DNA from: Gordionus sp. m RMFG-2023 | Taxonomy: Eukaryota > Nematomorpha > Gordioida > Chordodea > Parachordodidae | Length of the DNA stretch: 64,000 nt | NCBI RefSeq assembly: GCF_954871325.1 | Contig: NC_088775.1 | Coordinates: forward strand, 1,411,473-1,475,472 | Direction of reading: 5' to 3' | Shown: one piece after another, positions 1-13,036 of the stretch | How positions within the stretch are numbered: position 1 is the first letter of the stretch | How the letters are laid out: every line of letters begins with the position of its first letter | The notes under the pieces: generated by a model | The model's database searches: none | What the model was told of the DNA's origin: nothing | What the model saw: the letters and a program-made list of their open reading frames with translations, nothing else | Program-made: the position numbers and the translations under genes

Positions 1-439
1 GCGTTCCTGTTATTAGTTTTTGCCGTTCTTTTAATCGGTTTTGAGATCCAAATTCCTTATTAGCGCTAAGCTATATTAATCCGCAAGATGGATTCCACTA
101 AATGAATTTAAAAATATTTAGTGGAATATATTAAAATTGAAATTTAATAAAGTTTATAATTAGTTTTCACTCGAAAAATTATCATATAAACTTTGGTAAA
201 TTGAGTCTTTATTTTATTATGAGCCGTCAAATAATTTTTTGGTATAGGCCGCCAAATGTCTAAGCATCACTCTGTAAGAATATTCAGCATTTCGGGCCAG
301 AACTTTCTTACAGCCTTTTATTATACCCAGGGCAAAGTTATTCCAAGATTTTTAACGCTGCAAAATATTAATGTTTTAAATTGTTTAACTGAATATTATT
401 GACTATATAGAAAAAAGTCTATGACCAAATTGCTAATAA

Positions 440-851
440 AAATTAGAAATGACTCAACGTTATTATCAGTAAAATCTTGAATACAGCGAAAGTATATTGA
501 AGGATTACTATAAAATAGCCTTGTATTACTGTAATGAAAACAAATGATAAATTTTGAGATGAATCCTTTATTTCTCTAATGTACCACATTGCGAAAAAAG
601 TAGGACTAACCAAAATATTGGTTATGCTTAACGGTCTTAACAGGATCAAAAATATTTCGGAATTCTAAATTTTTAGCTCTGTCAAGCAAGCTAATGATAT
701 GGTATTTCCCAAAATTCCGTGCAGTGCTAAAAATAATAGCCCGTATTTCAAGTAAAATTTGGCAAAAGAAGATAGATTCATTTTGGCCATTTCAGATACA
801 TTATAAAATGGTCCAATTGAAACCAATAGATGACACGTTATAGAGATTCAT
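440..851 (-). pseudogene. 7TM receptor pseudogene, exon 1 fragment (unit A)
   Basis: This is the first exon of the receptor family seen at 14544-15245, read on the minus strand from an ATG at 849-851. It keeps the N-terminus (MNLYNVS), a TM1 region and a TM2-TM3 stretch containing LRPLSITNILVS and SQNLSFVFI. The N-terminal part is out of frame: where sister copies read DFNQSEMA there is a small deletion and in-frame stops. The TM3 motif D/E-R-Y is replaced by SHF, and homology stops at about 440. Exon 2 would lie left of the window or is lost. It is a non-functional copy, recognised by alignment to the intact paralogues. Confidence 0.8.
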
Positions 852-1239
852 TAAGGATCGAATTCCTAATGATAAAATTATGTAAATTATTTTAGCATAG
901 GAAAATGAAAATAAAATACAAGAATTTAGATATAAATAATATTGGTAATTTTTGATATAAAAAAAAATAATAATTTCGTTGATTAGAAAATCTCTTAAAT
1001 TGTTGTTTTTCTTCCGAGAATAACAATTTTGCGAAAGGATTACAGCAATTTAAAGCAAGTTTTTACCTCTGCCCCTTAAGGTACACAGACATATAAAAAA
1101 TATACGAAGGAATAATCAAGTGAATTTAATCGTAGAAAGGTTAATAGTTTATTTTATAGATAAAAATTTTTTTTTACAATTTAATCCATTAAAATTGCAA
1201 AACACTATTGATTATTATTTTTTTTTAAATCTATCCCGC

Positions 1240-1430
1240 TAATTTTGATGATATAATGATTGATCGATTGTGTTATATGCGTGTATACGAGGGGTAGGGT
1301 TGAGGATTCTTGATTCATAGTTAGCGATGAAGGTCATGTCCGATCTCAACACGGACCGGACCACCTATTGACAGGACCTGATAACGGCCTTCGAAAAAAC
1401 CGGTCAAGACCGTGTTCCATAATTAAAACA
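1240..1430. other. conserved block 5' of receptor exon 1 (unit A)
   Basis: A GC-richer segment about 0.4 kb beyond the receptor start recurs in the same relative place in the other units (7540-7715, 15640-15820, 27250-27365, 38270-38440). Each has TGATnGATCGAT, then a GAGGGTTGAG stretch, then a block rich in CCGGTC/GACCGG with short complementary arms. No open frame is shared. It could be promoter sequence, a 5' untranslated exon or an old repeat carried along in the duplications; the sequence alone does not decide. Confidence 0.5.
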
Positions 1431-1600
1431 ATTTTCCTATTTTAAATGTATTTGTATCTTTTTTTTAACCTAATTTAATTCTTATTTTATCATGTTATTC
1501 AATATACAAGTATTTTACTTTAAAATAAAGGATATTTTTTATTGATAAACTTTTCTATTTCTTAGAATATTTGTAGGATAAAAAAAATGAATTAAGAAAT

Positions 1601-1643
1601 AAAAGAAAAGAAAAGAAAAGAAAAGAAAAGAAAAGAAAAGAAA
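1601..1643. repeat. (AAAAG)n microsatellite
   Basis: About eight perfect AAAAG units in a row. Confidence 0.95.
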
Positions 1644-1849
1644 AACCATGAAAACAAAAGGAACCCCCATAAAAAAAAATAAAATAAAATACGTAAAAAA
1701 AATTTGGGAACAAATTATACAAATGGAAATAGTAACGCGAAATAGAATATTAATAAAAGACAGGATTTGTCAGTGACCCGGGCAGATAAAATGTCATGCT
1801 AATTTAAAATGAGTCATTTTTTTAAGTAATCAATTATATTATAAATAGC

Positions 1850-2305
1850 AAAAATATATGGGGAAGACCCAGGGATTTGTGTTGTCTTGTGAAAGTAGAA
1901 GTGGAGGTGTAATTTATATTCAAATATAATTTTAAAAAATTAATTAATGTGAGAATATTTATATAATTTTAAACCATAAATGTTATTTTAAAAGGTCTAT
2001 TTAAAAGGCATTTCTCAAATTTTAACACGTCAAAAATTAACTATTTTTTGAAAATTTAATACATTATTTATTTTTTTTTTACTAATAAATGTATCTATTC
2101 TTAAATGATAAAGTAATCTCAATTTTTAGATTTACAATAGAAATTATAATATAATTTCATATATCGAAAATTAAATTTTATCTTGATATAAATTACAAAT
2201 GATCCAAAGAAGAATTGCAAAATTGTCTACAGTTCATAAGAAAGATATTCTATTGGAATACATTTCTGTTAAAATCAGACTTCTAAATTTACAAAACGCG
2301 CTCAA
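1850..2305. repeat. degenerate relative of the GGGGAGACTGGGG element
   Basis: It begins with TATATGGGGAAGACCCAGGG, matching the end of the better copies at 7965-8790 and 38919-39760. It shares internal sequence with the 7965 copy, including TAACACGTCAAAA. The right end is not clear. Confidence 0.4.
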
Positions 2306-2308
2306 AAA

Positions 2309-3440
2309 GCAGTAGCGTTACTAAACAAGTACAGGGACTCGAGCCCTAGCCCTCTGAAATGATAAAAAATTTTTATATATAGCTCCCTAATATCCACCTG
2401 AACTAAAAATAAATATTTTTGATAGCTCCCTAAATGATTTCTCACATAATTCTATTAAATGTTCTATATAGATTTGATTTTATTATTTAAAAATTAATTA
2501 GAACATCTAAATTCTTTATCTTAATTATTAGAATAGATTAATACATATAAATTATATTTTACGTATTCAAAAATTAATAAGGCTATCTAAATTTTTATTA
2601 AATGAAGTGCTTTTTAAATTATTAGATTAGATTAAGAAATATAAATAATATTTTCACTATGTCAGCTTGCAATCAAATTCTGTTTTAAAATATGGAATAT
2701 CAATATCAACTGATAATGTCTAAATATAAATTATGCATTAACAGTTGAAGTTTAAGTGATTTATATTATTTAAATAATTTATTAACCCTAATTAAATAAA
2801 TATAATCATTGATTATTTATAAATTAACAAAATTAATATTGTAATTAGCCGAGAATTTCTAATCAATTATATTATTTAAAATTAATTACCATGCCTCTTC
2901 CTAAAATTATTTTCAAGGTTCAAACAAGTATAAGATATTTCTTTATAAAAAAATAGACATATAGTTGGTAATCCTCTATTATATAAAACTGATTAAAAAA
3001 TATTAGGTAAAATGCCACTTTTACATGCAAATTTGTCAGTTATAGAATATATTAGAATTAATATTTTAATAAACTAAAATAATCAATGCCTTTGATAATA
3101 TAAGTAACAATTTGCTATCAGTTCATTAACGCCATCTATTTGATTTAAAAATAATGTTAAAAATTAAATATTCATCGCACAATGGATGTAATCTTATTAG
3201 ATATCATTTTTCTCTTCCCATTTTTACGTGTTTTTAGGAAATATATTAATTTCTTCATTGTAAAACAGTTTTGAGTTGAATTTTAAATACAAGTAGATTT
3301 TTGATACTATTACAAACTACTATTATTTTAAGACATAATACACTAAGTAGAGGTGGTGCGATAAATAATATATAAAATCTTGATTGCTTTCATCATATTG
3401 TTATTTTCTACGTACTAAATGACTCATTTCTAATAGGGTA
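2309..3440 (+). repeat. repeat R, copy in unit A
   Basis: It starts with CAGTAGCGTTACTA and a CTCGAGCCC motif, the same end as CAGTGGCGTCGCTAGG in the inverted copy ending at 22677. It continues through an AT-rich body containing ATGTCAGCTTGCAATC and the start of a short reading frame (CCTCTTCCTAAAA, near 2892) that is open only in unit B. CAGTGGCGT-type ends are common on animal DNA transposons, but I found no transposase and no matching second end. Confidence 0.6.
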
Positions 3441-3539
3441 TCCTTACCATGTAAATAACTCAAGGCTTCAATATATTTGCATAATTATTTCTTAAAGATT
3501 TTTCGTGTTTTTGTTTTATCAATTTATCTAATATAAAAA

Positions 3540-4060
3540 ATTCTGATATGAGTTTATATCTAAGCATATTAAATAAATATTTATTGTCAAATAAGGAATT
3601 TCGATATATCTTGCATATCAGGCTAGGCTTAGACATATCTTTACCCAACTAACTGTGAAAGATGTAGGGTTAATGGTTGATTCAAAAGCTAGATATCTAT
3701 GCCATTGTCTAGTGACTCGATGCAAATATGTAACTTACGAAAGTATTAATATAATAATTTAAGATTCATCAACGCTAGTGTTCCTGGGATACTTCTGAAT
3801 TGTGGCCTTATGGGGACACATTAATCCCCTAGGATATCTGGAAACCCATGTATTGGGACTTCACAACATTTTCGCACCATCAATTAATAAATTTACGATC
3901 CATTAGGTATAAGCGAAACAAAAAATAAATTCCAAAAATATTTAACATCTAGTCCGACAATAATATATTTATTACCCATTGGTGCTTTCGACAAACTTCT
4001 CATCTGGTGAATGAGGCTAAATCCCCTAGTCTTAGCCATAAGAGCCATAAAATAGCAATG
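3540..4060 (+). mobile_element. LINE-like 3' tail (unit A), decayed
   Basis: Broken frames resemble the C-terminal region of the copy at 17290-18030: LNKYLL, a C-x-H-C knuckle region, the motif THVLGLHNIFAPS (here CATGTATTGGGACTTCACAAC) and the TTACCCATT end. It is a 5'-truncated dead copy that appears to have travelled with the receptor unit. Confidence 0.65.
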
Positions 4061-4639
4061 TCAATGGGACCTTCTGATTAAGCAAAACAAAAAAATCAGC
4101 TTCGAAATATTTACCTTATATTTTAGAATTATATGGGTTCATGTAAAATTTGACTACGAATCCTGATTGCTTCCACAAACTTTGTTAAGGAAATAAATTA
4201 ATTAACTTAATATTAAAAAATATATATCCTACACAATGAATTAAGCAATCTTTTAAGTATTATAAGAATATAATATAATTTAAAAAAAATATTATAACTA
4301 TCTCCAATTTATTAACATATTCAATAAATACAATCATTATATATGTAAATGTTATACAACAAAGGAGTTGGTTGTCAGGTGATCCCTTTCATCTCCCTAA
4401 ACCAAAGTAATTGACATGACATTGTATCGAGCTTTGATAGAATGACATTGTATCGATGTTTGACATGTATAACATATAATTTTGTCATAAGATTTATATA
4501 AAACTAAATATATATATTCTACGAAATCTACATTTTTAAACATTATTTGATCGACATTGGATATTATATAAAGTTATATAAATGTAAAAATACATAATTA
4601 CCACATAAATTACATTAAATTATTGAATTAAAATTGTGT

Positions 4640-4840
4640 GCCGGTTTAACAAATTAATCATAACATCGTTCATAAATATAAATTTAACCTTTCTTTGCGA
4701 TTATAAGCCAATTTTTCGATAAGTTGTTCTGTGGGAATTAAATCTTTATTTATATTAAAGAAAACAAGTCCATTCATTATATACTGATGTCGTATTTGTG
4801 AGATAGGTTTTTATACTTTGAAATGAAGAAAGATTCTTCT
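4640..4840 (-). other. conserved short minus-strand reading frame, unit B copy
   Basis: Reverse translation gives MNGLVFFNINKDLIP followed by TEQLIEKLAYNRKERLNLYL and a stop. Related readings occur at 24400-24520 (NIDKDLIPNREQLIEKLA), 12430-12540 (LNIRKDLIPNTEQL) and, more decayed, 20040-20190. A CTCAG precedes the segment in several copies and could be a splice acceptor. I do not recognise the protein. It may be a relic exon of a gene duplicated along with the receptor, or part of an old repeat. Confidence 0.35.
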
Positions 4841-5305
4841 CATTTGTGCTTGTTATTTATAATTAGTGGTTATTGTTGTCAAAGCATAAAGAAATAATTT
4901 TATTATATTTGTTAAAAAATACATGTTCTTTCATTAACAAAATTTAAATTTCCTAAAATTAATTAACCACCAATTACATTTATATTCTCTGGATAAAACT
5001 GAGCCAAATTTTTAATCTTTTTTAATATATAGATATAAATCTACTCTTTGATGAATTTCTATATATTAGTTTTTGCTTGCAAATTAGATCTAGACATTTA
5101 ACGAATCACAAATCATTCATAAATTTGATTTCAAAAAGAGAGATTTGCCCCTTTGAACCTCCACCCCCACCCCCCAATTAGCATCCCCCCCCCCATTAAA
5201 TTTACAACTTTGGTCAAATAATGTTCATGTTCTTTAGTTAGCACAATATAAGATTATAGGAATTCACAATATTTAAGGAATTTATTTTTCAGTTAAATTA
5301 AAAAT

Positions 5306-7220
5306 TCAAGCAGGTGATACTGCATTGGCAAATATTTTCATTTTTCGGGCGAGTCTATTGAATCCCGTCAAAATTATCCTCGTGTGCTGATTGTAAAATG
5401 CGTAGATATAAAAATTGGTGGAGTAAAAGAGGGGTTCTATGCTCAAATATAATAATGCTTCGTGGGTTTGAGATATCTTGCCAAATTATATGAAGAATTT
5501 GGTAGGACACAAACGGTTTGGAAACACAGCAAACACATGAGTAATGTTTGATTACGATTACCTTCCTTGAGCAGAGCCAAACTACAAAGCGCGCTAAGGT
5601 TTCTTTGGTATGCGAACCTCTTTATCTTCATCGTGTACCTAATCTTGATAAATACCTATAATTCAAAAAAATGGAGTATTTTTGGAAGAAGCCAAAATAT
5701 AAATTATAAATAAATAGATTATATACTAGTCTAAATAAGGATGATTTTTTTTTAAACAAACGAATGGTTAGCTGGGAAATAAAACAATTAGGTCATCTCC
5801 TAGGTCGGCTAGCCGGCTTAAGGTATTAAGTTTATAGATGTGTTGTTATTTTAAGCTTAGTGGATAGTTCAATATTTGTTTTTTTGTATTATTGTGAAAG
5901 GATCATGAAAATTGTTAAGATAGGCTTAATAATATTTTTTTTTACTAAAGGTTTATTCAAAGTGCAAATTTTTTTTTAGTTAACTTAAATTTCGTAAAAT
6001 AATGTTTAGTAGTTCTCTTTAAACCTTAAAATCATTTGTTTAAAAAAAAATTGAATATTTTTTTGTATTTTTTTGTAACTTTGTAACATATTCATATTTT
6101 TCATTATAAAAAAATAATATATATATATAAACTCAACGAAATTTTAGTGAAGGAGATTATAAATAAATTGTTTAAAATATTGTTAAATATATTATTAAGA
6201 TAGAAATATGATCTTTAAAACTCCCTTGCCTTCCATCAAATTTTTTAAAAATCATTAATGGTTTTATATGGATTTAAAGATAATTTAATAAATATTTTTA
6301 TTAATATAATATGACATATTTTGTTTTATGGTATTTAATACAAAATTACAAAAACAAAGTATCAAAAAGAGTTGCAAGAAAAATATTAAATGAGATCGTT
6401 AAACATACAATTAAGATCGGAAAAACTAGGAATAATGCTTAAAGGTTTTATTAATCAATTTTTATCATTTTTCTTAGCAAATTATTGCAAAAAAAAAATC
6501 ATATGTTTTTGCGCTAACTAATATATTATAAACAATAATATTCAATATATACCAAGGTGATGAGTAGAATTGCGTGGAGGAAGAGTTCCCTACAAATCTC
6601 CTACAATATGTAGCCCTCGCTTCCGTCTAGATTTAAGCAGGTAAACACCATAACATTCATGTCCCTTTTGTTTGTTAAGTTTACCTTATACTTTAGCAAA
6701 TCGAAGGAGACTCGAAAATAGTTGTGATAAGATGGGAACGTTATAATCGTGAGTATCGCTATAAGCGATATGTCCAGATATTTCAAATTACTCATCACGC
6801 AGTACTTTTTGTGCCAGTGGAAGCAACTTATCATCGTATATCGCTCCAGACTCGCCGCTATCATCAGTAAAATTAGGAATGAGGCGGGAGTACTTTCAAG
6901 GATTGCTATCATATAGGCGTGTATAACTGCAATGAAAACGAAGGATAAATTTTGAGATAAGTCTATTATTCCTTTAAAGATCCAAAGCCCGAAAAAAATA
7001 GAGCTCACCCAAATATTGGTTCTGAATTGTTCATTTTCAGCTTTGTCAAGCAAGCAAATGATAAGGTATTTCCCAACATTCCATGCAGTGACAAAAATAA
7101 TATCCCGTATTTCAAGTAAAATTTGGTAAAAGAAGATACAGCCATTTCCGCCATTTCAGATTGATTAAAATCGTCTCGCGTCCAATTGAGAAGATCAAAT
7201 GACACGTTATGGAGATTCAT
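5306..7220 (-). pseudogene. 7TM receptor pseudogene, two exons (unit B)
   Basis: Exon 1 (7220 to 6553) starts MNLHNVSFDLLNWT and carries GMLGNT in TM1, TNIWVSS in TM2, SLERYTMISCF in TM3 and the TM4/ECL2 sequence. It is 668 bases against 702 in intact copies; the gap is between TM1 and TM2 and shifts the frame. A stop also falls after EGYIL. Exon 2 (5655 to 5306) starts after an AG acceptor and keeps KIKRFAYQRN, TM6 (CLLCFQTVCVLP) and TM7 (STNFYIYAF), ending SPA-stop. It is 350 bases against 378, with the loss between TM6 and TM7. Splice sites at both exon borders are still GT and AG. This is a recent but dead duplicate. Confidence 0.88.
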
Positions 7221-7539
7221 TGTGAGATCGAGTTTTCTAATGATAAATTCTGTAAAATTATTTTTTTATAGTATATAGAAAAAATGAAAATAGAATATTG
7301 GACTCCTGTTATATGAATATTATTATCAAATTTTTGATACATAAAAAAAATGATAACAACCAATTTAGGGGCAACATTTTCCGCTGTCTCTTATAAAGGG
7401 TATTATACAGGCTTAAATAATTGATAAGGAAGTGAATTTTATTGGACAAATAAGGTTTGAATAGTTTATTTTTAAGATCAATTTAAAGGCGCAAAACACT
7501 AATTGATTAATTATTTTTAATTGTTTCCTTTTGATTTTT

Positions 7540-7715
7540 ATGATTTGATGATTGATCGATGTTAAAGCAAGTGGAGAGGGTTGAGATCCTTGACTCCTAG
7601 TTAGTGCCGAAGGTCACGGTCTGGCCTCACACCCGGAGCGGATCGACACCCATAGACATGACCTGACTACGGTCTTCGAATAAATCGGTGCGACCGTAGT
7701 CCTTAAATAAAAATA
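7540..7715. other. conserved block 5' of receptor exon 1 (unit B)
   Basis: This is the unit B version of the block at 1240-1430, with GATTGATCGATG, GAGAGGGTTGAG and CGGTCTGG...CGACCGTAGTCC. It lies about 0.35 kb beyond the exon 1 start. Confidence 0.5.
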
Positions 7716-7964
7716 ATGGGTCATTTGTTTTTAAACCTAATTAAATTCTTATTTTTATATCATCATTTTATTAAATATATATAAAAAATTATTTAATGTT
7801 ATAACTATTATCGAATCACTCTTTTTATTTTTCATAGTAAATTTCCAAAATATTAATAGATAAATAAAAATATACTCAAATTTAATAAAAGGAAGATATA
7901 AGATTAAGACCAATGATTTAAATGTTAAAGGAATAAGAATTCTAGATGGCCACAATATATAGCG

Positions 7965-8790
7965 GAGACCGGGGGGTTAGTGTTATCCCCGGGAAGGGGG
8001 GAGGAGCAGGTAATTTCTATCTCAAATAATTTTTTTAAAAAAACGAATATAGACTTTGATATTTGAAGAAAAAATTAAAATTAACCATATATTATTTTTT
8101 GAAAAAGATAATGTTTTCTAAATATGGTTTTTCGCAGAAAATTTAAACTTTAACACGTCAAAAGTTACATTTTAAAAAAATTTTTTTATGAGTTTTACTT
8201 GGACTTAATATCGATTCTAAGGATGATAATCATATATTGTGAAGAAAAAAATTTTTTACAATAGGATTTATGGTAAGTGAAGACTTGGGGCTAAATTTAG
8301 GGGGGGGGGGGTTGTGTGTATATTAAGCATTTTTAAGCAGGGATTTGAATCTAATAAATATAACAATATTTTATAATAAAACCTAGAAACCGTTTAGCCA
8401 GTTTTTTTCTAGGGTCATGAAATGACAAATATACAGATGGTTTACTATTTATGATAGTTTTAAGTGAATATCAAGTGAAACATTTGCCATTTTATTTATT
8501 TATTAGGATTCACATTTTTATGGAAAAATATTTATTTTAGAAAAATTTATTAAAGAAACCGATAATCTGCCACAATAGATCTATAAAAGGCGGAGATGCC
8601 AGCGTTACCGGTCCAACGCCTCCTCCCCCGCCTACACTCACCACAAAAGGGTGGTAGGTACCATGATATTTTTCTCCTAAATAATAAATTCTACCATACG
8701 AGAGATATATGTAAAAGAATAAAACTTACATTTTAGATATTTTGGGAAATTCGCTTCTTCATGGGACAATATAACCCCGGTCTCCCCCTA
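7965..8790. repeat. inverted-repeat element with GGAGACCGGGG ends
   Basis: The left end reads TATAGCGGAGACCGGGG and the right end reads CCCCGGTCTCCCCCTACA, so the two ends are inverted copies. No transposase frame is present in the roughly 825 bases. A second copy of similar size is at 38919-39760. It is a non-autonomous DNA element carried in the receptor unit. Confidence 0.6.
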
Positions 8791-9647
8791 CACGTTTTTA
8801 GGTATAAGGTGCTCCTTTTTTCGAAGATATACTAAAAAAACGAAGGGATTAGTGACATTATGTTTTGATAATCACTAAGTACACTATATGGCCCTTAAAA
8901 TGTTATATATATATGATCATGTAGTTAGAACAATATTGGAGCGAAAATATAGGGAATTATAAAATTGAAAAGTATTTATTAATATTAAAAAAGGAAACAA
9001 ATATATCATAGGTAAAACAGAATTAGTATAAGAAAAATTCAGATATATGAGAAAATTGAGAACAGCACAAAATACGTATAAGCAACATTTTTAGATTTTG
9101 TTTCTGATTCAATTAAAACACCATATAAAAATTTTTTTAAAAAATGTCAATATCCATATTTTTATTGTTATTTTCGAGCAATGTCTCATTTAAAAAAAAA
9201 AAAAAATTTTTTTTAAATTAGCGGAATATCTATATTTTACAAAATTTGAAGTAGATATTTTCATAAATTAATTTTGTGCATCAATCTGGTATTTGTTTTT
9301 TATATAATTAATGAAAAACTTATATATATTATTTTAGATATAGAAACCTTTTAAAACAAAGTGTATCTAGATGCAGATACGACTTTTTTTGTATCTATAG
9401 TCCATTTTTTTTTACCGGAAATGTCATCATGTTTTGAATGCCCACCGTATAAATATCAGGCAATTTTGGCAAAAACCTTTAAAGTTAATATAATTTATAT
9501 TTGTTTTTTTAAATAGATTTTTCTATATAAATTATAACTAAGATAAATAGCAAAATTATCTACAGTTGATAAGATTGTTATTCTAAACATTTTGAAATAC
9601 ATTTCTGGTAAAATCAGACTTCTAAATTTAAAAATAAGCTCTCAAAA

Positions 9648-11130
9648 AGCACTAAAGTTATTAAGGGGGGGGGGGGGGTTAGAGGGTTAGAGCCCCAGAA
9701 TTTGAATAGCTTCCTGAAGCGAAAAAATTTATTTTAATGGCTGCCTAATATCCGTCTGAACTAAAAATATGATTTTTTTGTGCGCTAAATGATTTCTTTT
9801 ATAATTCTATTAAGTATTATATATTAGACTTGATTTTATTATTTAAAAATTAATAAAAACTTATCTAAATTTTTTATTAAATGAGTGCTATCTTAATTAT
9901 TAGATTTGATAAATACATATAAAATTATATTTTCACTATTTTAGCTTTCAATCAAATTCTATGTTAAAAATGGAATATTATTTAAATTATTTTATATCTT
10001 TAATTAAATAAATATAATTATTTATTAATTAAAAATTAACAAATTTAATTATTGTAATTAGTCGAGTTTAAAATTACTAATCCACTATATTATTCATTTT
10101 TAAATTTAATTATTATGCCTCTTCCTAAAAACATTTCCAAGGTCCAAACAAGTATTAGAAATTTCTTTAAAAAAGTGAGCAGACATATAGTTGATAATCC
10201 TTTATTATATAGAATTTGTTACAAATTTTTATATGAAATGTTACTTTTACAGACATATTTGACAGTTATAGAATATATTACACTTAATATTTTAATAAAC
10301 TAATCAATGCTTTTGATAATAAATATAGAACAATTTGCATTTATTCTTTAACGCCATCTATTTATATAAATGATATTGCTAAAATTAAACAATTATTCAT
10401 CCCACAATGCTTTTAATTTTTAGATATCTTTTTTCTCTTCTCTTTTTTATGTGTTTTTAGGATAGCTATTTTTTCCTTCTTTGTAAAACAGTTTTGAGTT
10501 GCAATAAGAGTATTTTGATAATATTTTAGACATAATATACCAACTAGAGGTAGTGCGACAATAAAATATAAAATATAAAATCTTAATTGCTATCATCATA
10601 TCACTCTTATATAACATAATAAATTCTGATATGAGTTTACATGGTGAGTGTAATGTATATGACTGCAAATTAACCAGCATCTATTATTTGTCTGGCTATG
10701 TAATATTTAAGATTATTACTCCTGCTGAGAGTAATTGACTGAGCAATAACTATCTAGTCATTTATATATCATTAAAAAGATAAACTTTTAAAAATTTAAT
10801 ATCTCACAATAATTTCCTCGATTACTTATCTAGCTTCCATAATTTCATCTAGGTCTAACCACCATATAGTTTTATGATTTGGATTAGTGGTTAATATTCT
10901 CTTCTTCATGAATTATTGATTTAGTTAGGTCTACAAATTTTTTATTATTATTCTATAAAACATTGTCTAAAATGTTAACTCAAAGTTATATTAATTTAAT
11001 GACCTTTTTTCAATGTAGGTTGCTAAGAATATTGACTAATTACCATTATCAATTGAGGTTGAATTTTTTTTATCACTTATAATTCTTCAGACAGAAAATA
11101 TTTTTATAAACGCGAAAATATTTAATATTG
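9648..11130 (+). repeat. repeat R, copy in unit B, with a 62-residue ORF
   Basis: This is the best direct copy of R. It includes an open frame at 10115-10303 beginning MPLPKNISKVQTSIRNFF and ending TLNILIN. The same segment is present but interrupted in units A and C and in the inverted copy, so the frame may be chance. The 5' end carries a long G run. The right limit, just before the LINE tail, is approximate. Confidence 0.55.
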
Positions 11131-11199
11131 CAATTTGAAAAATATATTCTATTTTTTTTTATTTCATCTTTAGTAAAAAATAAATAAATGAGGACATCA

Positions 11200-11900
11200 T
11201 GTTAAACAATGCTTTGTTAGGCTGGTCATGCTAACACATCCTTGAGTCACGCTCCGTCGATAATCTACTCTCCAATGACACACAGCAATTTACTGCCCTT
11301 CGTTGATTGGTAAGAGATAAATCAGGTTACAAATGATTAGAAGCTTATCCAAGCATGTTAAATAAATATCTATTAACAAATAAGGAATTTAGACTTTGAC
11401 TATCAGGCTTGGAGACATATCTCTACCCTACAACTGTGAAAGATGTGGGGTATTGGTTCATTTAAAAGCTGGCATTCTCCCCATTGTCCAGTGAACCGAT
11501 GTAAATATGTATCACACGAAAAGATTCATTGTTCAAAGCCAATATTCCTTAACATCTCAAAGCAAAAAGATACTTCTATTATTTAATAACTTGAGTTGAA
11601 ACCTTATCGGGATACATTAATATAGGGAAACTCATTTATTGGGACTTCACTTATATAGACTTTTTCGCACCATCAAATAAAAATTACGATCCATTAGGTA
11701 TAATAAGCAGGGAAAAAAATAAATTCCAAAAATATTTACATCTAGCCCGACAACAACATATTTTTTACCCATACGCGGTTTCAGAAAAATGTTCGTATTG
11801 GGTAAGCTAAATCTCCTAAGTCAAACTAATTAGCCTAAAGTGCGGCATGGGAATAATCTCAATGGGCCTTTTGTTTAAACACAAAATCATCTTCGACTCG
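11200..11900 (+). mobile_element. LINE-like 3' tail (unit B), decayed
   Basis: It is homologous to 17290-18030, starting GAGGACATCATGTTAAACAA and ending near AGTCAAACTAATTAGCC. Recognisable pieces include the lysine/tyrosine-rich NKYLLTNKEFR segment and the C-E-R-C-G-V...H-x-C knuckle in shifted frames. Confidence 0.65.
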
Positions 11901-13036
11901 TTTCCATCACTATTGGAGGATATGTATATTTTTAAACAAAACATAATTTTTTCTTCTAAATATTATTATCATCATATATACAGTATACATTACTATCTCA
12001 TATTATACTTTATATAATTTTTGCGGAATTAAATTTAAAAAAAATATTATCTGTATAAAATTAGCTACCGGAAATTAGATATTTTCTACAGTTGAGTTTT
12101 TCTTATAAAAAATATCCAGAACTTAACATAGGTCAGGCGTGGATTCAAGAACTTTTATATGTAGGGGGTAGTTATATTGAGATGTTATTTGGAACATTAA
12201 AATTTTATTTAGAAATCATCATATGATTTATCGGAAAAAATATTTTGAAAGACGACAATTTTGAATACAATTAATAAAATATTGCTAGAAATACAAAATA
12301 TTTAAAAGCGAATATAATATAGTTAAAAAAGATGTTAGAGCTGTATAAATATGTAAATCACAATAAAACATAGAATTAAATAATGTATGATGATTTTAAA
12401 AAATTTCAATCAAAATTGATTTTCATAAATAGAAATTTAGACTTCTTTGAAGTTGTTCTGTATTCGGAATTAGATCTTTACGAATATTTAGTAGAGTATG
12501 TCCATATTTCTGAGACATAATTGTATACTTTATAATGGTGCTTGGTTGCCAAAATATAGAGTATTTTTAATATATTTGTAAAAAATACATGTCGTAACAA
12601 GATTTTAATTGCAATATTAATTAATTAAACTCACAGTTACATTTATATCTTATGGAGTTAAATTTATTTAAAAAAAAAAATTAATATCAATATTTACCGT
12701 TACATTTCAGAAGGATTTATAGGTATTAATTTTTGTTCGCAAATTGGATATGGCCATTTGGTGTATAATCACAAATCGTTCATAGATTTGATTTCAAAAA
12801 TCTTAACCATAGCAGAATATACTGCAATTCATAAAAAAAAACCTTTTTTTATAATCTGCGAGGATGGGGTGGGGGAGAGGAACTTGCCCTTCTGACCACC
12901 TGTCCCATCCCCAAAATTAATTTTTAATTTTGGTCAAATAATGTTCGTGCTCTTTTAGTTAGCACAATATAAAGGAAGATTATAGGAATCACAAGATTAC
13001 AGAAATGTATTTATGATAAGTTAAAATAAAAAAAAA